From: Balanoglossus misakiensis
Lineage: Eukaryota > Hemichordata
Assembly (NCBI GenBank): GCA_040954595.2
Contig: CM082597.2
Location: forward strand, 5,952,001-6,016,000
Length of the DNA: 64,000 nucleotides
Reading direction: 5' to 3'
This document shows, in pieces, positions 1 through 11,914 of this stretch; the stretch's first letter is position 1, and each line of letters begins with the position of its first letter. A program made the translations under genes and the position numbers. A model generated the notes under the pieces. It was not told the DNA's origin. It made no database searches and saw only the letters and a list, made by a program, of their open reading frames with translations.

Positions 1-662
1 TTTGGCTGATGTAGAAAACTATAAAAAGGCCACATGGCAGCCATATTTGATTCTACTGAGATTAACAGTAAAATATGTTCAAGTTGACGGCAAAGATGAT
101 CCTGGTATCCCTCATCCACTAATTAGACACTCCATCAGTTGGCATACCAGTATGCGGTCCGCTGCAAATGAAAAAAAAAGTACCATATGCTTAGGTCCAA
201 AAGTCACTCTTTTAGTGATGAATGTTAAAAATATATGCCCTTGCCAGATTATCGTTGCTCTTGAAATGAATCACCTTCATTTGTAAAAAAGTTTTTCCCC
301 CAAACCATCTTTACTTGGCAATCCTTTATCAGCATTCAAACATCCAATATGTTGAAAATGTGACTTTGAGAGCTGCAAATTTGGGAACGTACTAATGCTA
401 CTAGAGTTGCAGACTTGGATACATGTGTTAAAAAGAAACTTCAAAATTTGCAAATGCATGGCAGGTCGTGAGTTGAAAATAGGGGTTCGAGTCTTGGCCT
501 TTATTACTCTTCATACCAATACACTTCTACCGTATGTCCACGAAAAAGTAGTTCTTTGACCTCTGCCAAATGATCACTGGCGTGCATACGAAAAGAGAGT
601 CCTAGAAGTTAGCATATTAGAAAGGTATTTGGGAAAAATACTCACTAGCGAGGTATTCATCA
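1..662. other. Left-edge sequence, no gene recognised
   Basis: AT-rich DNA. An open frame of 94 codons runs in from the left edge on the plus strand (2-286), but its translation has no recognisable domain and codon use looks random, so I do not call it. A TTTATT at 500-505 would read AATAAA on the minus strand and lies about 160 nt past the stop of the putative minus-strand exon at 663-773. It could be that exon's polyadenylation signal. Confidence 0.4.
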
Positions 663-773
663 TCAGTAGTAATCCTGCAGGAAGTCAGGATTCGACTCCA
701 TATTCTCCCGATATTCCTGCTCCAGCTTCGACAGAGAATCCCTCAATTCATCCTCCTTCGCCAATTTTTCTAA
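663..773 (-). CDS. Possible last coding exon of an unidentified coiled-coil protein
   Basis: Reading the minus strand, a pyrimidine-rich stretch ending in TTTGTAG (acceptor AG at 774-775) is followed by 36 codons and a TGA at 663-665. The peptide is charged and heptad-like, with LAKEDELRDSLSKLEQEY near its start and the ending NPDFLQDYY. That is typical of a coiled coil and unlike random translation. A minus-strand AATAAA (500-505) lies at a sensible distance downstream. I could not find the matching upstream exon in 780-3,000, and the SAMD9-like gene occupies the next stretch of the same strand. It may therefore be an orphan exon, the tail of a gene with distant exons, or a pseudogene fragment. 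Family not recognised. Confidence 0.4.
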   Translation of the reverse strand, partial: LEKLAKEDELRDSLSKLEQEYRENMESNPDFLQDYY

Positions 774-1908
774 CTACAAAGAAACAATATAAAACAAATA
801 TCACATGAAAATCCCATTCCAATCTATACATACTATTTCGTGTATTAGCGCAGTCTATGCCCTGTCTGCACCATCCACACAGGTATAAGTAATTTGCATG
901 GCTTGGCGCATTTTGGACTATTCATTTTAAAAGCACTACAAATTCTGCGATGGAATTTCATGTGAAACTAAACATAGCCAGCTAAGGTCACTCTGGTGCT
1001 TCATTCAGAATAAGTCCCAGACTTGAGTTATACTTGTACATGAATGACCATATCATGCTATTGATTGTGTGGTACCATTAAAACACAAACCTTTATGAAC
1101 CTCTATGGCCATTGGTAAATTACATGTTCATAATGGTAATTGTAAATACTAATTAGCATGCACATTGTAATTAATATTCTTTGGCGAAAATAGTTTAATT
1201 AAACAATCCTTTCCTATGACTAGAATTAAGGTTGAGATGTACCTTTTATGACACTTGTTTTTAATCGATTTTTTCTCCTTGTATTTCATGTTTCCCACCA
1301 ACACATTATATATTTTCTGTTAGCTCTATACTTGAAGTTTATGAAAATCTGGTTTATTTTCCAAAATTTTTGTTCTCTTTCTCGTTTTGCTCAAAAATAC
1401 ACGATTTTAAGTTTTTTTACTCAAAGGCTTGGCAATAAAAAAAGACAATGCCTCCAGGTGATCTGTTACCGGCAATCGACAGCTGGGTATAGTGGTAAAA
1501 ATACCGGGTCATGGAATTTTGATATTCATTTTTGTTTTCGAACAATGAGCCTTTAAAGTGTCAACTGTCGATTTTTGCATAAATTATCGACTTTTGTTCA
1601 CTTGTGTGGTGATTTCTTTTGTTCTATCAACTTTATTGGAAATCCGCTCGTGGGGTTTGGAGACAGGTATTGTTCCCTTCCTCAGGCCAAAAATCAGAAC
1701 AATCTGTGCACGCGTTGCTAAGTTACACTCTTTTGAAGTTGCACTCCAGAGCCCAAAACCGAACAGAGAAAATCGACAATTTGTGTGAACGGCACTTTCA
1801 GTTGGAAAAAAACGATCATAAATAGCACTTACTCACTGCTTTGTTATGTTTTAATGAAGTAGCATAATACTAGAGACTTTAGACCTAGTCATTTTCATCT
1901 AGAACGTT
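774..1908. other. Intergenic, no gene seen
   Basis: AT-rich sequence. Plus-strand open frames at 1248-1556 and 1558-1788 carry no recognisable motif and no splice or promoter context, so they are treated as chance. I see nothing else to annotate. Confidence 0.4.
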
Positions 1909-2645
1909 TTGCAAGTTCATAAATTAGTGGAAAATCGTGGAAAAAACGACATCATTACGGACAGAGTACAATAATGAGGTTGGTTTGTTTATTCAGCAAA
2001 CAAGGGACTGTTAATCCCTGCCACTGATAACTTCTCCAAACGACACTAAAGCCCGTTAAGTATACACTTCTGTAAACCCATTTTAATCTAATTTTCTCAC
2101 TCCTACCATAACGTGTAAAATTAGTAATTGTACATTTGCGGGCGTTTCATTGCTCTGTGTCCGGTAAATTAGTCTATGCCACGGAACATGACGATCGAGC
2201 CCTGATGGAAGCCATACTTTACCATCATTCTGGAAGTCGCTAGACAAAGCACGCCTGTCTAACTTCCTGTTTCAAAACTGAAAATGTATGCATCGGCATC
2301 GCTTGACACATCCCCCTATTTCATGCAATGGATTAGTTGTTCAGTTTATCGACGGTTGTGACATTGTAAGCTGCACCAGCAACAGCTTTCTCAACAAGAT
2401 GAGACAAGCAACACTGGTCACAACTAAACGTTCTGTCATGGAGCATTTCCAAAAAGTTCATAAATTTGTGGAAAATCGTGGAAAAACATGTAATTAGTAA
2501 TTGTACATTTGCAGGTGTTTCATTGCCCTATGTCCGGTCAATAAGTCTGTGCCATGGAGCATGATGTTCGAACCCTGATGGAAGCCATAGTTGACCATCA
2601 TGCTGGAAGTCACTAGACAAAGCACGCCTGTCAAACTTCCTGTTA
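1909..2645 (+). repeat. Diverged direct repeat, two copies
   Basis: A block at about 2116-2275 recurs at about 2490-2644. Shared stretches include TTAGTAATTGTACATTTGC, CCCTGATGGAAGCCATA and AGACAAAGCACGCCTGTC. A second shared piece, GTGGAAAATCGTGGAAAAA, precedes each copy (1926-1944 and 2467-2485). In the right copy the two pieces are adjacent. In the left copy about 165 bp separates them, so that copy carries an insertion or the right copy a deletion. Identity is roughly 85 percent by eye. This is probably a dispersed non-coding repeat family; no transposase or terminal repeat is visible. Confidence 0.6.
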
Positions 2646-2826
2646 ACTAGCCTAACTTTCGAAAAGTCAGATTTGCATATCTGGGCTCCTGTGAATTGGT
2701 TAGCAAACTCCAACACTAATCTGGTAACAGTTAATCCGGAATGTTTATAACTGTACACACAATTCTTAAAATATGTTACTTTTGATAAATTTACACATGT
2801 TTACGAATGTGACCCGGTAAAACTGT

Positions 2827-2832
2827 TTTAAT
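2827..2832 (-). terminator. Candidate polyadenylation signal of the SAMD9-like gene
   Basis: The minus strand reads ATTAAA, the commonest variant of the polyadenylation hexamer, about 185 nt past the stop codon at 3018. There is no canonical AATAAA between it and the stop. Suggestive only. Confidence 0.25.
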
Positions 2833-3017
2833 AAAAAAATAATGCAAATTCTAATGGTTTGAAATATTGAAAAAAGTAAAAATCACTCAAAAAATGCAAA
2901 AAACCTACATCTCTACCTTAAGGAAATTTTCGAAAACTGAAAAGTTACTAGTTATATCAGTTCAAGTATAGTTTTGGTGAGAAGTGCTCGCTTATACCAA
3001 TGGACAACAAACGGTGA

Positions 3018-6000
3018 TTACTCTACCTGATTTTTTTCAAGCTTTTTCCCGGATGACTTCTTCTTCTTTAGTTCATTAATTTTCTGCAAAGTTTTCTGCA
3101 GTCTGGCATGCTTTTGCCTATACTGGTGATAGTCAAATGATGATTTCATAGGCTGCTGAATCACTGTTCTCTCTTCTGTGTCCGGTGCATCCTCTGTCAG
3201 TGGCCCTTGATCATCAGAGTCATTATCATCAATGCATCTGCTTATATCATAAGCCACCGGGCCTGTCCAACTGAAGCCTAGGTAGAAACTTACAGTATCT
3301 CTGCTTGGCACCGATTCAAATGGTATTGAAGTGAGAATTTCAATGGTTGCTTTGTTACTGTCTGTCATATCATAGGCACGGATCACATTTTGGGACCATG
3401 CGACACCTTTTAATCTCTTCAGTCGTCTTCTGACTTGGGCAGATTTCCAAAATTTTTCTCCAGTGCCATAGTGCAGTTCACTGGCGTGAATAAAAGCACG
3501 AAGTCCTTTTCCTTTTCCAAGGAAGAAAACTGTTGGTGGTTTCGCTCTAAAGTGTGCAATTGGACGTCTTCTGTACTTCTCTATTTGGCTCTCATCAGAT
3601 CTTCTCTTTTCTTGACTTGAAAACACACGTTTCAACTCTCTCAAAGATTCATGAAGAACATTCGGATCATAGGTAATGCCTGGTTGAATGTGTTCTCTTG
3701 GCCACATCAGCATTGACTGAAAGAAATACGGGTAAAGGCTTTCCCCTTGCATCATCTGAGTATAGACTTTTGTCATGTCGTAGACCTGGCCCTGTGGGGA
3801 CACTCCACTTTGGGATGGCTCAATACTACTGATGGCCAAGTTGAGCGATATCAAGTTGTGAAGGTCAAATTCATGCATGGGTCTATTCTCCTGAAGAAGC
3901 TTCTTACTTTCCATGAATTTATGAAGCACTTGTTGGGCAAGATCCCCCTTTTGACTTCTTGCATTTTGCACCATATTAAATATGTTTCTGAACCTATTGC
4001 AACCAAGTGTCGAAACCCTCCTTCTCCTCCATTCGTTGATATTTTCAGGTTCTTTGTCTTCCTCAGGAGGTTCTGTGGCGTCTTCACCAAAGTAGTGCAC
4101 GTACTGGTGACTGAAATCATACAACTTCATTGTCAGTTTCTTCATTGGTGAATCTCCATCGAAATACTCTTCTCTGTAGAATGTGCAATAATTGGTGAGC
4201 CAATGAATTGCCTTTTGAATATCTCGATGTAAAGTCTTGAATTGTCTATGATAGGCTGCCCATGGCATGGCTATGTTGGCTGGTCGAAAGTCATCCATGA
4301 CCAAGTAATCGTGAAGGCACTGCAGACCAGACTGTTGTTTGTTAAATGGTTCTACACACAGCAGGATTTCCATCAGCCTAAAGCAAGTTTCAACTTCTTT
4401 AATGTATCCAGATGTATTCTGTGAATATTTTTCACGTAAACTTGCCTTTTGGGAACGCTGGCATACTTCCATTGCCCGGAATCCTAACTGTATTGCAGTA
4501 ATTGCTTTATCTGGTGTAATTTGGCGTTGTTCAATTTTCACCGGCAAATAATCACTGTTCATGTGTTCTTTGTAAACTTCAGCAAGTGTATCCAGAAGGA
4601 AAGAGTTTTCAGGCTTCATCTCTACGGCCTTCTTTGCAAACTGTTTTGCTTCTTCAAATTTCTTCTTGTAGAGATACATGCGGGCAACCTGCTGAGTCAT
4701 CATTGCATCATCCTCAAAAAGTTCCATCCCCTGTAACAGCACCTGTGTTGCTTCATCTTCCTTTTCAACTTTCATGATATCCATGATCAGAGGTGAAAAT
4801 TTCGTTTCGTATTCATCACCATATTCATACTTTTTCCGTCGTCTTAGCATTTCCGAGGTCATAAGACCGAGATCTTCTTTGGCATGGGAATTGGTTTTGA
4901 ATAATTCTGATCTGAGATATTCCAGAGTAACGTCAGCCAAATCTTGCTGTTCTTGAATCATTATTTGTTCTAAAACCTCCTCAGCCACCAGAGGATGGAC
5001 AATTTTAAAGGCCTTAATACTTCCGACTGTGATTTTCTGCATCTCTAGTAACAAAAGTTTTGTTGGTGGACTCAACAGGAACTCAATGTGCTGGTTCTCT
5101 CTCCTCTTGTGTCCATAATGTCCGATACCCATAAGTTTCTCACAGCATGGGACAGGCAAAGACGAATCTTGGTGGTATTCATTCAGAAGAGCTACGTATT
5201 TCAGGAGTTGCTGCTCAGGACTTCCTTTAGTGACTTCATCCAATATGCCTGACACTGAACTCTTAATGTAGTCCCTGCTGAAATTCTCTTTCAGTATCAT
5301 GAAAGAAAGCAAGTGCCTTGGCTCAAATTCTTCAACATCTTTTGCCTTCTTTTCGAGTTCATCTAGTTTGCGGGCAAACCAACGCCTTTCATGATCTGTC
5401 AGAGCATGATCAAGAGTAACACTCTCAAACTGAGGCTGGATTTCCTTTGAAACATGATCAGCAATATAGCTCTTACAATGGAGAAGAACACATAAGGGTT
5501 TGTTGCCACTGTTTGCTAAACCTTTCTTTATCCAAGCTTCTTCGATCTTTCTTCGCAATGCGATGAAGACTGCCTCATCCAGCTTTTCCACTGCTGCAAG
5601 AACAGGTTTGCATTCTTGGCTGGGGTGTTCACTGTATGACCACAACCTCAAAATCTGATTGGCAGTATCTTTGGTTACTCGTTTAATAACACAGCATCTG
5701 TAGCTCTTTCTGAATTCCCACAGAATATACTTGGTCAGGGTTGTTCCACCAGCACCAGGTTGATGATAGAGTAAAACTGTTGCGACTTTTTTCATTTCTT
5801 CTCTTGTTTCCGGGCTCAGAGCATCCTGAACATGTTTTTTCAATTCATCATGTTTTGCGCGCTTTAAAACATGACCAACAGCATTATCATTTGCCCAGAA
5901 ATTCCACCAATCAACTGGATTACCACGGTAAAATGACAGCTCCTTGTTTCCAAGAAAGTCAGCAGACTGACGATAATTCATGATTTTCATTTCTTCATCA

Positions 6001-9000
6001 CACTCGTTTACACTCAGTATTTCCAAATCACTGAGCATATTCTTATCTCTCTGTTTTAGAACAACATTCGCCCCAGTTGAGCTTGGGAGTGTACACTGGC
6101 CATCTCGAGGGACCCCTTTCATGTGAAGAATTGTTTCATTAACATGACTGATGGGCATTCCCACAACACTCCTTTTCTGAAGGACGTCCATTGTGCATGA
6201 CCGTCCGACTATTCCTTTGGCCCACCCATGGAAGTAATTTTCATCATCAGCAATGCACATCAGTCGATCTGTTGTGAAGTAGGTTGAAAATTCACTGAAG
6301 ACTTCCAACATTACCTCATAGTCTTGCGAAAGTATAAGAAATACGACGATGGCACGGCCTTTTGGAATGACTTCAGCATTGCCAAAGAAACGAATTGCTT
6401 CCTTGACTCCTCTACTTCTGCTCGAGTCCATATTCCACTGTACTCTGTCTAAAGTTTTGTGACCGATATCTGCTCGTCCATTGCAGAAGATCCAGCAAGT
6501 CTTCTCAGGGAAGCCAATTGCATCTCGATATGCACCAACATCTGATATGTTGAGATACATGTCCGGATCTTGAATGTGCGGTATCTTCTGCTCAGAGTAC
6601 ATCTGGCACACACCAGATGTCTGTGACTCTGCGTCAAAATCAAACACTGCCACCCAATCTATTTCCCGAATGAACCTCATCTGCAACGGAAGGCTGTATT
6701 TTGACATCGGCCGGTTTACAACTAATATTGGATAGAAAGAAGAGTCCAGCTGTGTCTGACCAGTACACAGTAACCACGTTAACTTCTGGGCAAGATTGTC
6801 TCTCCGGACAGATGAAGGTGTGCTGGGTAAATGTTCAGAAACAGGCAATTCTGCTTGATTTCGCCTTTCTACAAGACCATTCAGATGCTTCTGAAAGTAG
6901 TCGTGCATATCTTCGGGTTTCATTTTAGAAGATGTGGACCCAGACCTCCGGTATAGTGTCTCTTGTTCAAAATCAGTTTTCCTATATTTTAACTTTGGCG
7001 GTTCCTTGAGTAACTTGACACGGAAGACATTTGACCCACAATGAGCACCATGTGGTATGATGTCTACTTCAATCACGTACTTATGCTTTTTCATTCCATG
7101 CCTGAAAACTGGAACAAATCTTGGAGGGCGTACACACTTCCTTGCAATGTCAATATGCTCTTTTGTTTCGAAACACCTTTCAATATACTTGTTCAGTTCT
7201 TCTTCATATTCAGTTTTATCATCAACTTCAAATCCAATAATTTGTCCGTGTTTGTGGTGTCCTATTTTACTGTCGGCGATACCAAAATGTATAGTCCCGT
7301 TTGTTCTATCATTCATGCAGGCACTAGCAAAGCGAATGGTTTCATTTATGAATTTCCACAGGCGTTCATGTTTAAGATACTTTGCATAGGTCGTAAATTG
7401 TTTGTATTCATGTGCTGGTTGAATCAAGTCTTTGACCCCTGTTTCGATCACCTCTAATACTCTCATATGAGAATAGGTGCAGTTTTCAACTTCGCTGTCA
7501 AATAACCTTGGACCCTGGTACAGAACATCAGTTGAAGGGGAAACACTACCAGCAGTTTCTGACGCACCCCATCCGTTACTGTTAACTTCATTCTCGTTTA
7601 GAGCTGCTTCTGTTGAATTATCAACTTCTGAAGTATGTTCAGTCTTTCTAGCAGAAGACTCACTGCCAACATGTTTTACGTCTTTTGCCATAGGCTGAGT
7701 TTCGGATTGACTCTCACCCTGTAGGTTTGTACGGTCAGCTGTTTGCTCGTATGACGCTTCTGATGTGGTTTTCGGATTAACAGGCTCAGTCATTTCTCCA
7801 TCAGCATTCTTATCTTTCAGGTTAGTGCTAGAGGAGTTAACATCGGTACCCACTGGTGTGACTTGGTCTAGAATCACAGATGATTGGGAAACACTTTTCA
7901 ATGGCCCAGTGTCAGGTAGCTCAACTTTGCTGGTATCCGGCTCAACCTGCTCTGTCACTTGAATGTTGGATGACTGGTTGGAGTCTTTTGCTTCTGTTAC
8001 TTTATCGGAATCTCCACACTCTGATGGTGTACTTGACAGGGATGGAGCGACAGGAGTGGGATGTTTTTCTTTCTTGAAATGTAACTTTAGATCACGAGAA
8101 GCCGGGTCGAAGGACGCTGCAAACTGGGAATGCTTATCGATGTGGAACAAAACGTTTTCACTCTTCTCGCTGTCAAGGTGGCAGAGATAACTGTGCTGTG
8201 AAGTGGTTAGCAAGCTGGTGTCCACCAACAGAACAAACAAGGAATGCCTTGACATGATTCCCAGATCTTTCTGCATGAGAGGGCTTTGTGTGAGTGCTGT
8301 TTTTCGGAGCGAGATAAGCTGCTTGTCACACCGGCGTACAACCATGGTTTGTGAACTTCGTGCAGTAAGATCAAACAGTCCCCGTTTATCCTGTGGCAGC
8401 ATGCCGACCAAGTGCTTACTCTTGTTTTGCAGCTGCTTCCAGAGCAAGTCCATTTTTTCCTGTTGTAGTTCCTCTTGGGCTGTGAGTACCAGAAAACAAA
8501 ACTGTTGCTCCAACAAATTTTGTGCTTTTCCCCATTTGCCATGTAGAACTCGGAGAACACACGTTTTGTACTGCGAAACATCTTTCTCTGATGTACCAGT
8601 ACTTACTATATTAAGGGATGTCCTCTTAGTAAGTAGCTTGATGTACTGTTCGGCTAGTTTAGTCTTTCCTGATGGTTTTTTACTTTTTCCATTGATGTTC
8701 ATTTTCGCGGAACTTGTATCTTGGGTGGTTTCAGGTATATTAGACGGTTCATGCATTCTCGATGATACTTGCATGCTGTCTGATGTTTCTGCCGTTTCCG
8801 GGGAACTTGTACCTTGGGTGGTTTCAGGTATATTAGACGGTTCATGCATTCTCGATGATACTTGCATGCTGTCTGATGTTTCTGCCGTTTCCGGGGAACT
8901 TGTACCTTGGGTGGTTTCAGGTATATTAGACGGTTCATGCATTCTCGATGATACTTGCATGCTGTCCGATGTTTCTGCCGTTTCCGGGGAACTTGTACCT

Positions 9001-11851
9001 TGGGTGGTTTCAGGTATATTAGACGGTTCATGCATTCTTGATGATACTTGCATGCTGTCTGATGTTTCTGCCGTTTCCGGGGAACTTGTACCTTGGGTGG
9101 TTTCTGGTATATTAGACGGTTCGTGCATTCTCGATGATACTTGCATGCTGTCTGATGTTTCTGCCAAATCCTTCTCAATCTGAATTTCTTGCTCACCAAC
9201 AGAAGCCGACTGGGAAACACGAAGAATACTTTGAACACAGTACAGGATTTTCCGCATTGGTCCCTTGGGCAAATCAAACTGAAATTCACGAATCAGTTCC
9301 AGACCCTTTTCCGGAGTGAATTCCTTCAGCACCTGTCCGTCAACTTCTTCACCTCTGAACATCTGGACGTACTTGTCATCAATGCGAATGGAGGTAAGCC
9401 AGCCTCCGACGTCGTTCACCGTCCATTGGTTGATATCGACTGGGAGCTGCGTCTTGTCTTCTCCAACGTTTTCAACATCTGCCGCAGAAGGCTCCAAACT
9501 TTGCACGTGTTGCAGGAGTTTAAACAGGGGTCCCTTCTTGAAGTGAAAGTCCAAACATAGATCCTCTTTCTTATATAGCATAAGAGTCTGGCCATCAACT
9601 TCTTCTTCGAAAAAAGCATCAATGTACTTCTTATTGAGATTCACAACCTCTGAGGCCCACCTGCGGACATCTGCTCTGTCCCATTCCTTCACAGGCTTTC
9701 CAGCACTCTGTGCAGTACTTGCCTTGTCAAAATTACCTGAATCTATACAGAAAAAATCATCCGGATCATATTGTTAAAATCTCATTGTAGGACATTGCCC
9801 TGAAACCAAGTTAGAATGAAATATGTCTCAGGTATATCTGCAAAAAGGCTATGGACATAGACAATGATAACAAAATAACTGTCCGATGATCTATCGTTTA
9901 AAAAAGGTGTTCTATGGCCCTATAGAGTCCAATAGAAAAAAGGACCAAAACTACATAGCTCTATAGCTGACATGAGAACTGAGATATCCCACTATAAACT
10001 TCTATTGAAATCTATATAATTCAATAAATAATGTTTTAAGGGAAATTTTGCGTTAAAAAATATGCCTCGCATTTCATATCACAATACATGTACTTCTTTG
10101 TGCAGTTATATTACAGCCTTGAAAAACTTGGCAACAGAAAAAGGCTATATCAGAATACTGCAGGAACACGCACACAGCAGGAGACAACTGTCAAATAAAG
10201 TCAAACTGTTTTGCGTTAAATTTTGCGGGTATGTTTTATATTATAACCACTTAGCCGTCTAACTTTCAGAATTTTTAGTGGACGCAAAACAAAGAATTAC
10301 TTACTTAGAACACAGAAAACTTTGTACAATGCCTGCCTTTCCCAACAGGATAGTAATAACTATCTTCAAAATATTTTAAAAGCCAAAACTGTGGGTTCCT
10401 TACCTTTGTCGTCAGCTCCACCTTTAAGACCACTGTCCACTATCTTCACATACAGGTTTGTGTCATTGCAGACTCCATTGTCTTCCAAAGTCAATGCCTC
10501 ACACAGCTGTTGGTAAAAATGTAGAAAATATTTTTTTTTTAAAGTTGAACATGGAACATGTTTCACTGTAGCTTAAACCAGTTTGGGTAAGACTAATGAA
10601 TGGGACTTGAGAAAATCATGAAAACAAAATGGCCATCTGGTAACCATATTGGATTTTATGACAACACAATTTGACGTGCATACTTGTCACTTTGTCAGGG
10701 GAAATAGTCCTGATAGTATGAACAGAATTTGTTCAGGCACTGGACATGCAAATATCTCAACAAAGTAGCCACCCACTGGAGATAACATATCATGAATTAA
10801 CTTGACATGCATCTAATGTATACCTCAAAAGTTTGATTGAAATTGGTCCAGGCATTGGCATTTCTGGATAATGCTCTGGATGGAGTGAGACACGGACAGA
10901 TAATGGGCAGATAGACAGAGATAAGTCTCTGGGAACTAATAAAGTTCTCAGACCTGACATTGTAACATTGTGATTAAGAACACTGGCAAATATGTATGCA
11001 TTCTACTCTTACCTTAAACCCTTTTGCTGTTGACAGGTATATTCTTTGTGAAGTCAAACTGTTCTTCCGTTTGTATTGTTTAAGAATTCTTGACACAGAA
11101 TCATCTGGATTAGCGCTGACCACTTGTGGCACTTTCGATGATGGGGAATGCATAAACAGCTGTAGCATATTTGGCCTGAAAATAAACATTGTAACTCCAT
11201 GTGACACATAGGAAAACCTATGAACTGGCTGATGTATTTCTTGTTTGAATATGAAACGTCAATGGTAGACATTCTGTTACCAGCCAAAAGATAATTGTTC
11301 CACATAAAAAAAATATTATACCGTAAAACGGGTTATTTTCGTGACAGGAAAATTTCGTGATATCAAGCGGCAACTGTTAGTCGACTCTATCGAGTATTAA
11401 TTTTTGCGCTCTCTTATTTCTTTTACTGCATCATTATCGCCGAAAAACACGACTTTTTATTTTCATGTTTTTTGGGTTCTTGCGTATTTCGTGAAAATTT
11501 ATTGCTCGCGAAAATAACCCGTTTTACAGTAGTAAACCAGTCATTTCAATTGTTTGTTTGTTTTTCATACCTTTTCTTCACTTTTGTTGGAGGCGTTGAA
11601 GAACAAGAAGTATGCTTTGGTGTCTTTATTTTCTCTTTTTCTTCAGTAACAGTACCGGTACATCGCTTACTGAGAGGAACACAAGCCCTATGTTTTCTCT
11701 TCCTTTTGGGAGACTTTGGCTTGTTCAATATCGGGAAGCTGTTGTGAGCAAGAACTTGCTGGTGTCTCTCTCTCAGCCTCTGCACACACCAGTCATGACG
11801 CTCTCCAGGATGCACTGGCATCTTTGTCATCACGAACTGCCCTGTTGCCAT
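3018..11851 (-). CDS. SAMD9L: SAMD9-like protein with N-terminal ubiquitin-like domain and two SAM domains
   Basis: Four coding exons join with compatible phases: 11851-11571, 11175-11013, 10506-10404 and 9742-3018, giving 2,423 residues. All introns are GT-AG. The start ATG has an AAACCATGG context and lies 9 nt inside an acceptor (11861), implying a 5'UTR intron. Domains: basic tail with PKRKRKHR (1-94); ubiquitin-like fold ending LKGG (about 95-178); SAM domains (200-266 and 286-355); five 31-residue repeats (376-530); Schlafen AlbA_2-like region with NETIRFASACMNDRTNGTIH (about 960-1130); P-loop QPGAGGTT (1510-1517) of a STAND-type NTPase; TPR-like helices (about 1839-1911); C-terminal OB-like part and lysine-rich tail. 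Human SAMD9 and SAMD9L (about 1,590 residues, one SAM) are interferon-linked cytoplasmic antiviral effectors; the human AlbA_2 domain is reported to cleave tRNA. Function here is inferred. The large exon holds no intron and would look like a GTG-start frame at 9692 if splicing were ignored. Confidence 0.92.
8700..9164 (-). repeat. 93-bp coding minisatellite, five copies
   Basis: Five tandem 93-bp units inside the SAMD9-like last exon encode the 31-residue unit containing SDSMQVSSRMHEPSNIPETT. The units differ by only a few bases (for example CTCGATG versus CTTGATG), so they spread recently by unequal exchange or slippage. The period is a multiple of three, so copy number can change without breaking the frame. 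The unit is Ser/Thr/Glu-rich and likely disordered, forming a linker between the SAM domains and the rest. Confidence 0.9.
10404..11175 (-). other. Two exons encoding the ubiquitin-like domain of the SAMD9-like gene
   Basis: Exon 11175-11013 (acceptor TATTTTCAG, donor GTAAGAG) and exon 10506-10404 (acceptor ACCAACAG, donor GTAAGG) together encode about 84 residues. They follow the ubiquitin pattern: strand MLQLFMHS, a loop and strand QVVSANPDDSVSRILKQY matching the strand-helix of ubiquitin, then SLTSQRIYLS, and finally NLYVKIVDSGLKGG. The end resembles the LRLRGG tail of ubiquitin but is followed by more protein. Exon 1 ends in phase 2 and contributes AG to an AGG codon; exon 3 ends in phase 1 and completes GAT with the SAM exon, so the chain reads through. 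The assignment to the ubiquitin fold is by eye. Confidence 0.75.
10620..10930. repeat. Possible dispersed repeat in intron 2
   Basis: The stretch between exons 2 and 3 of the SAMD9-like gene starts with ATGGCCATCTGGTAACCAT and contains two similar phrases, GAACAGAATTTGTTCAGGCA and TTGAAATTGGTCCAGGCATT. This looks like a short interspersed element with an internal duplication rather than unique intron sequence. No tail or target duplication could be fixed, so this is tentative. Confidence 0.3.
11319..11531. mobile_element. Short inverted-repeat element (MITE) in intron 1 of the SAMD9-like gene
   Basis: TACCGTAAAACGGGTTATTTTCG begins at 11319, and its reverse complement, with one mismatch, ends at 11531. 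That gives 23-bp terminal inverted repeats bounding 213 bp, with TA at both ends as expected for a TA-targeting (Tc1/mariner-type) element. The inside has no coding capacity. The element sits 39 bp downstream of the exon 1 splice donor (11570-11569 on the minus strand), so it makes up much of the 395-bp intron. Confidence 0.7.
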
Positions 11852-11914
11852 GGTTTTAGCCTGACAGGAAGAAAAAGCTAACAGTTAAACACCCAGTAGC
11901 CCAGAGCGTTGATT

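Noticed and set aside
8203-9183. 326-codon plus-strand frame antisense to the SAMD9-like gene
   Set aside because: It is the complement of the 93-bp coding minisatellite and its surroundings; the coding sense is clearly the minus strand.
3018-9692. GTG at 9692 as the start of the SAMD9-like protein
   Set aside because: The frame continues upstream to a splice acceptor at 9743 and joins earlier exons in phase. An animal gene would not normally use GTG.
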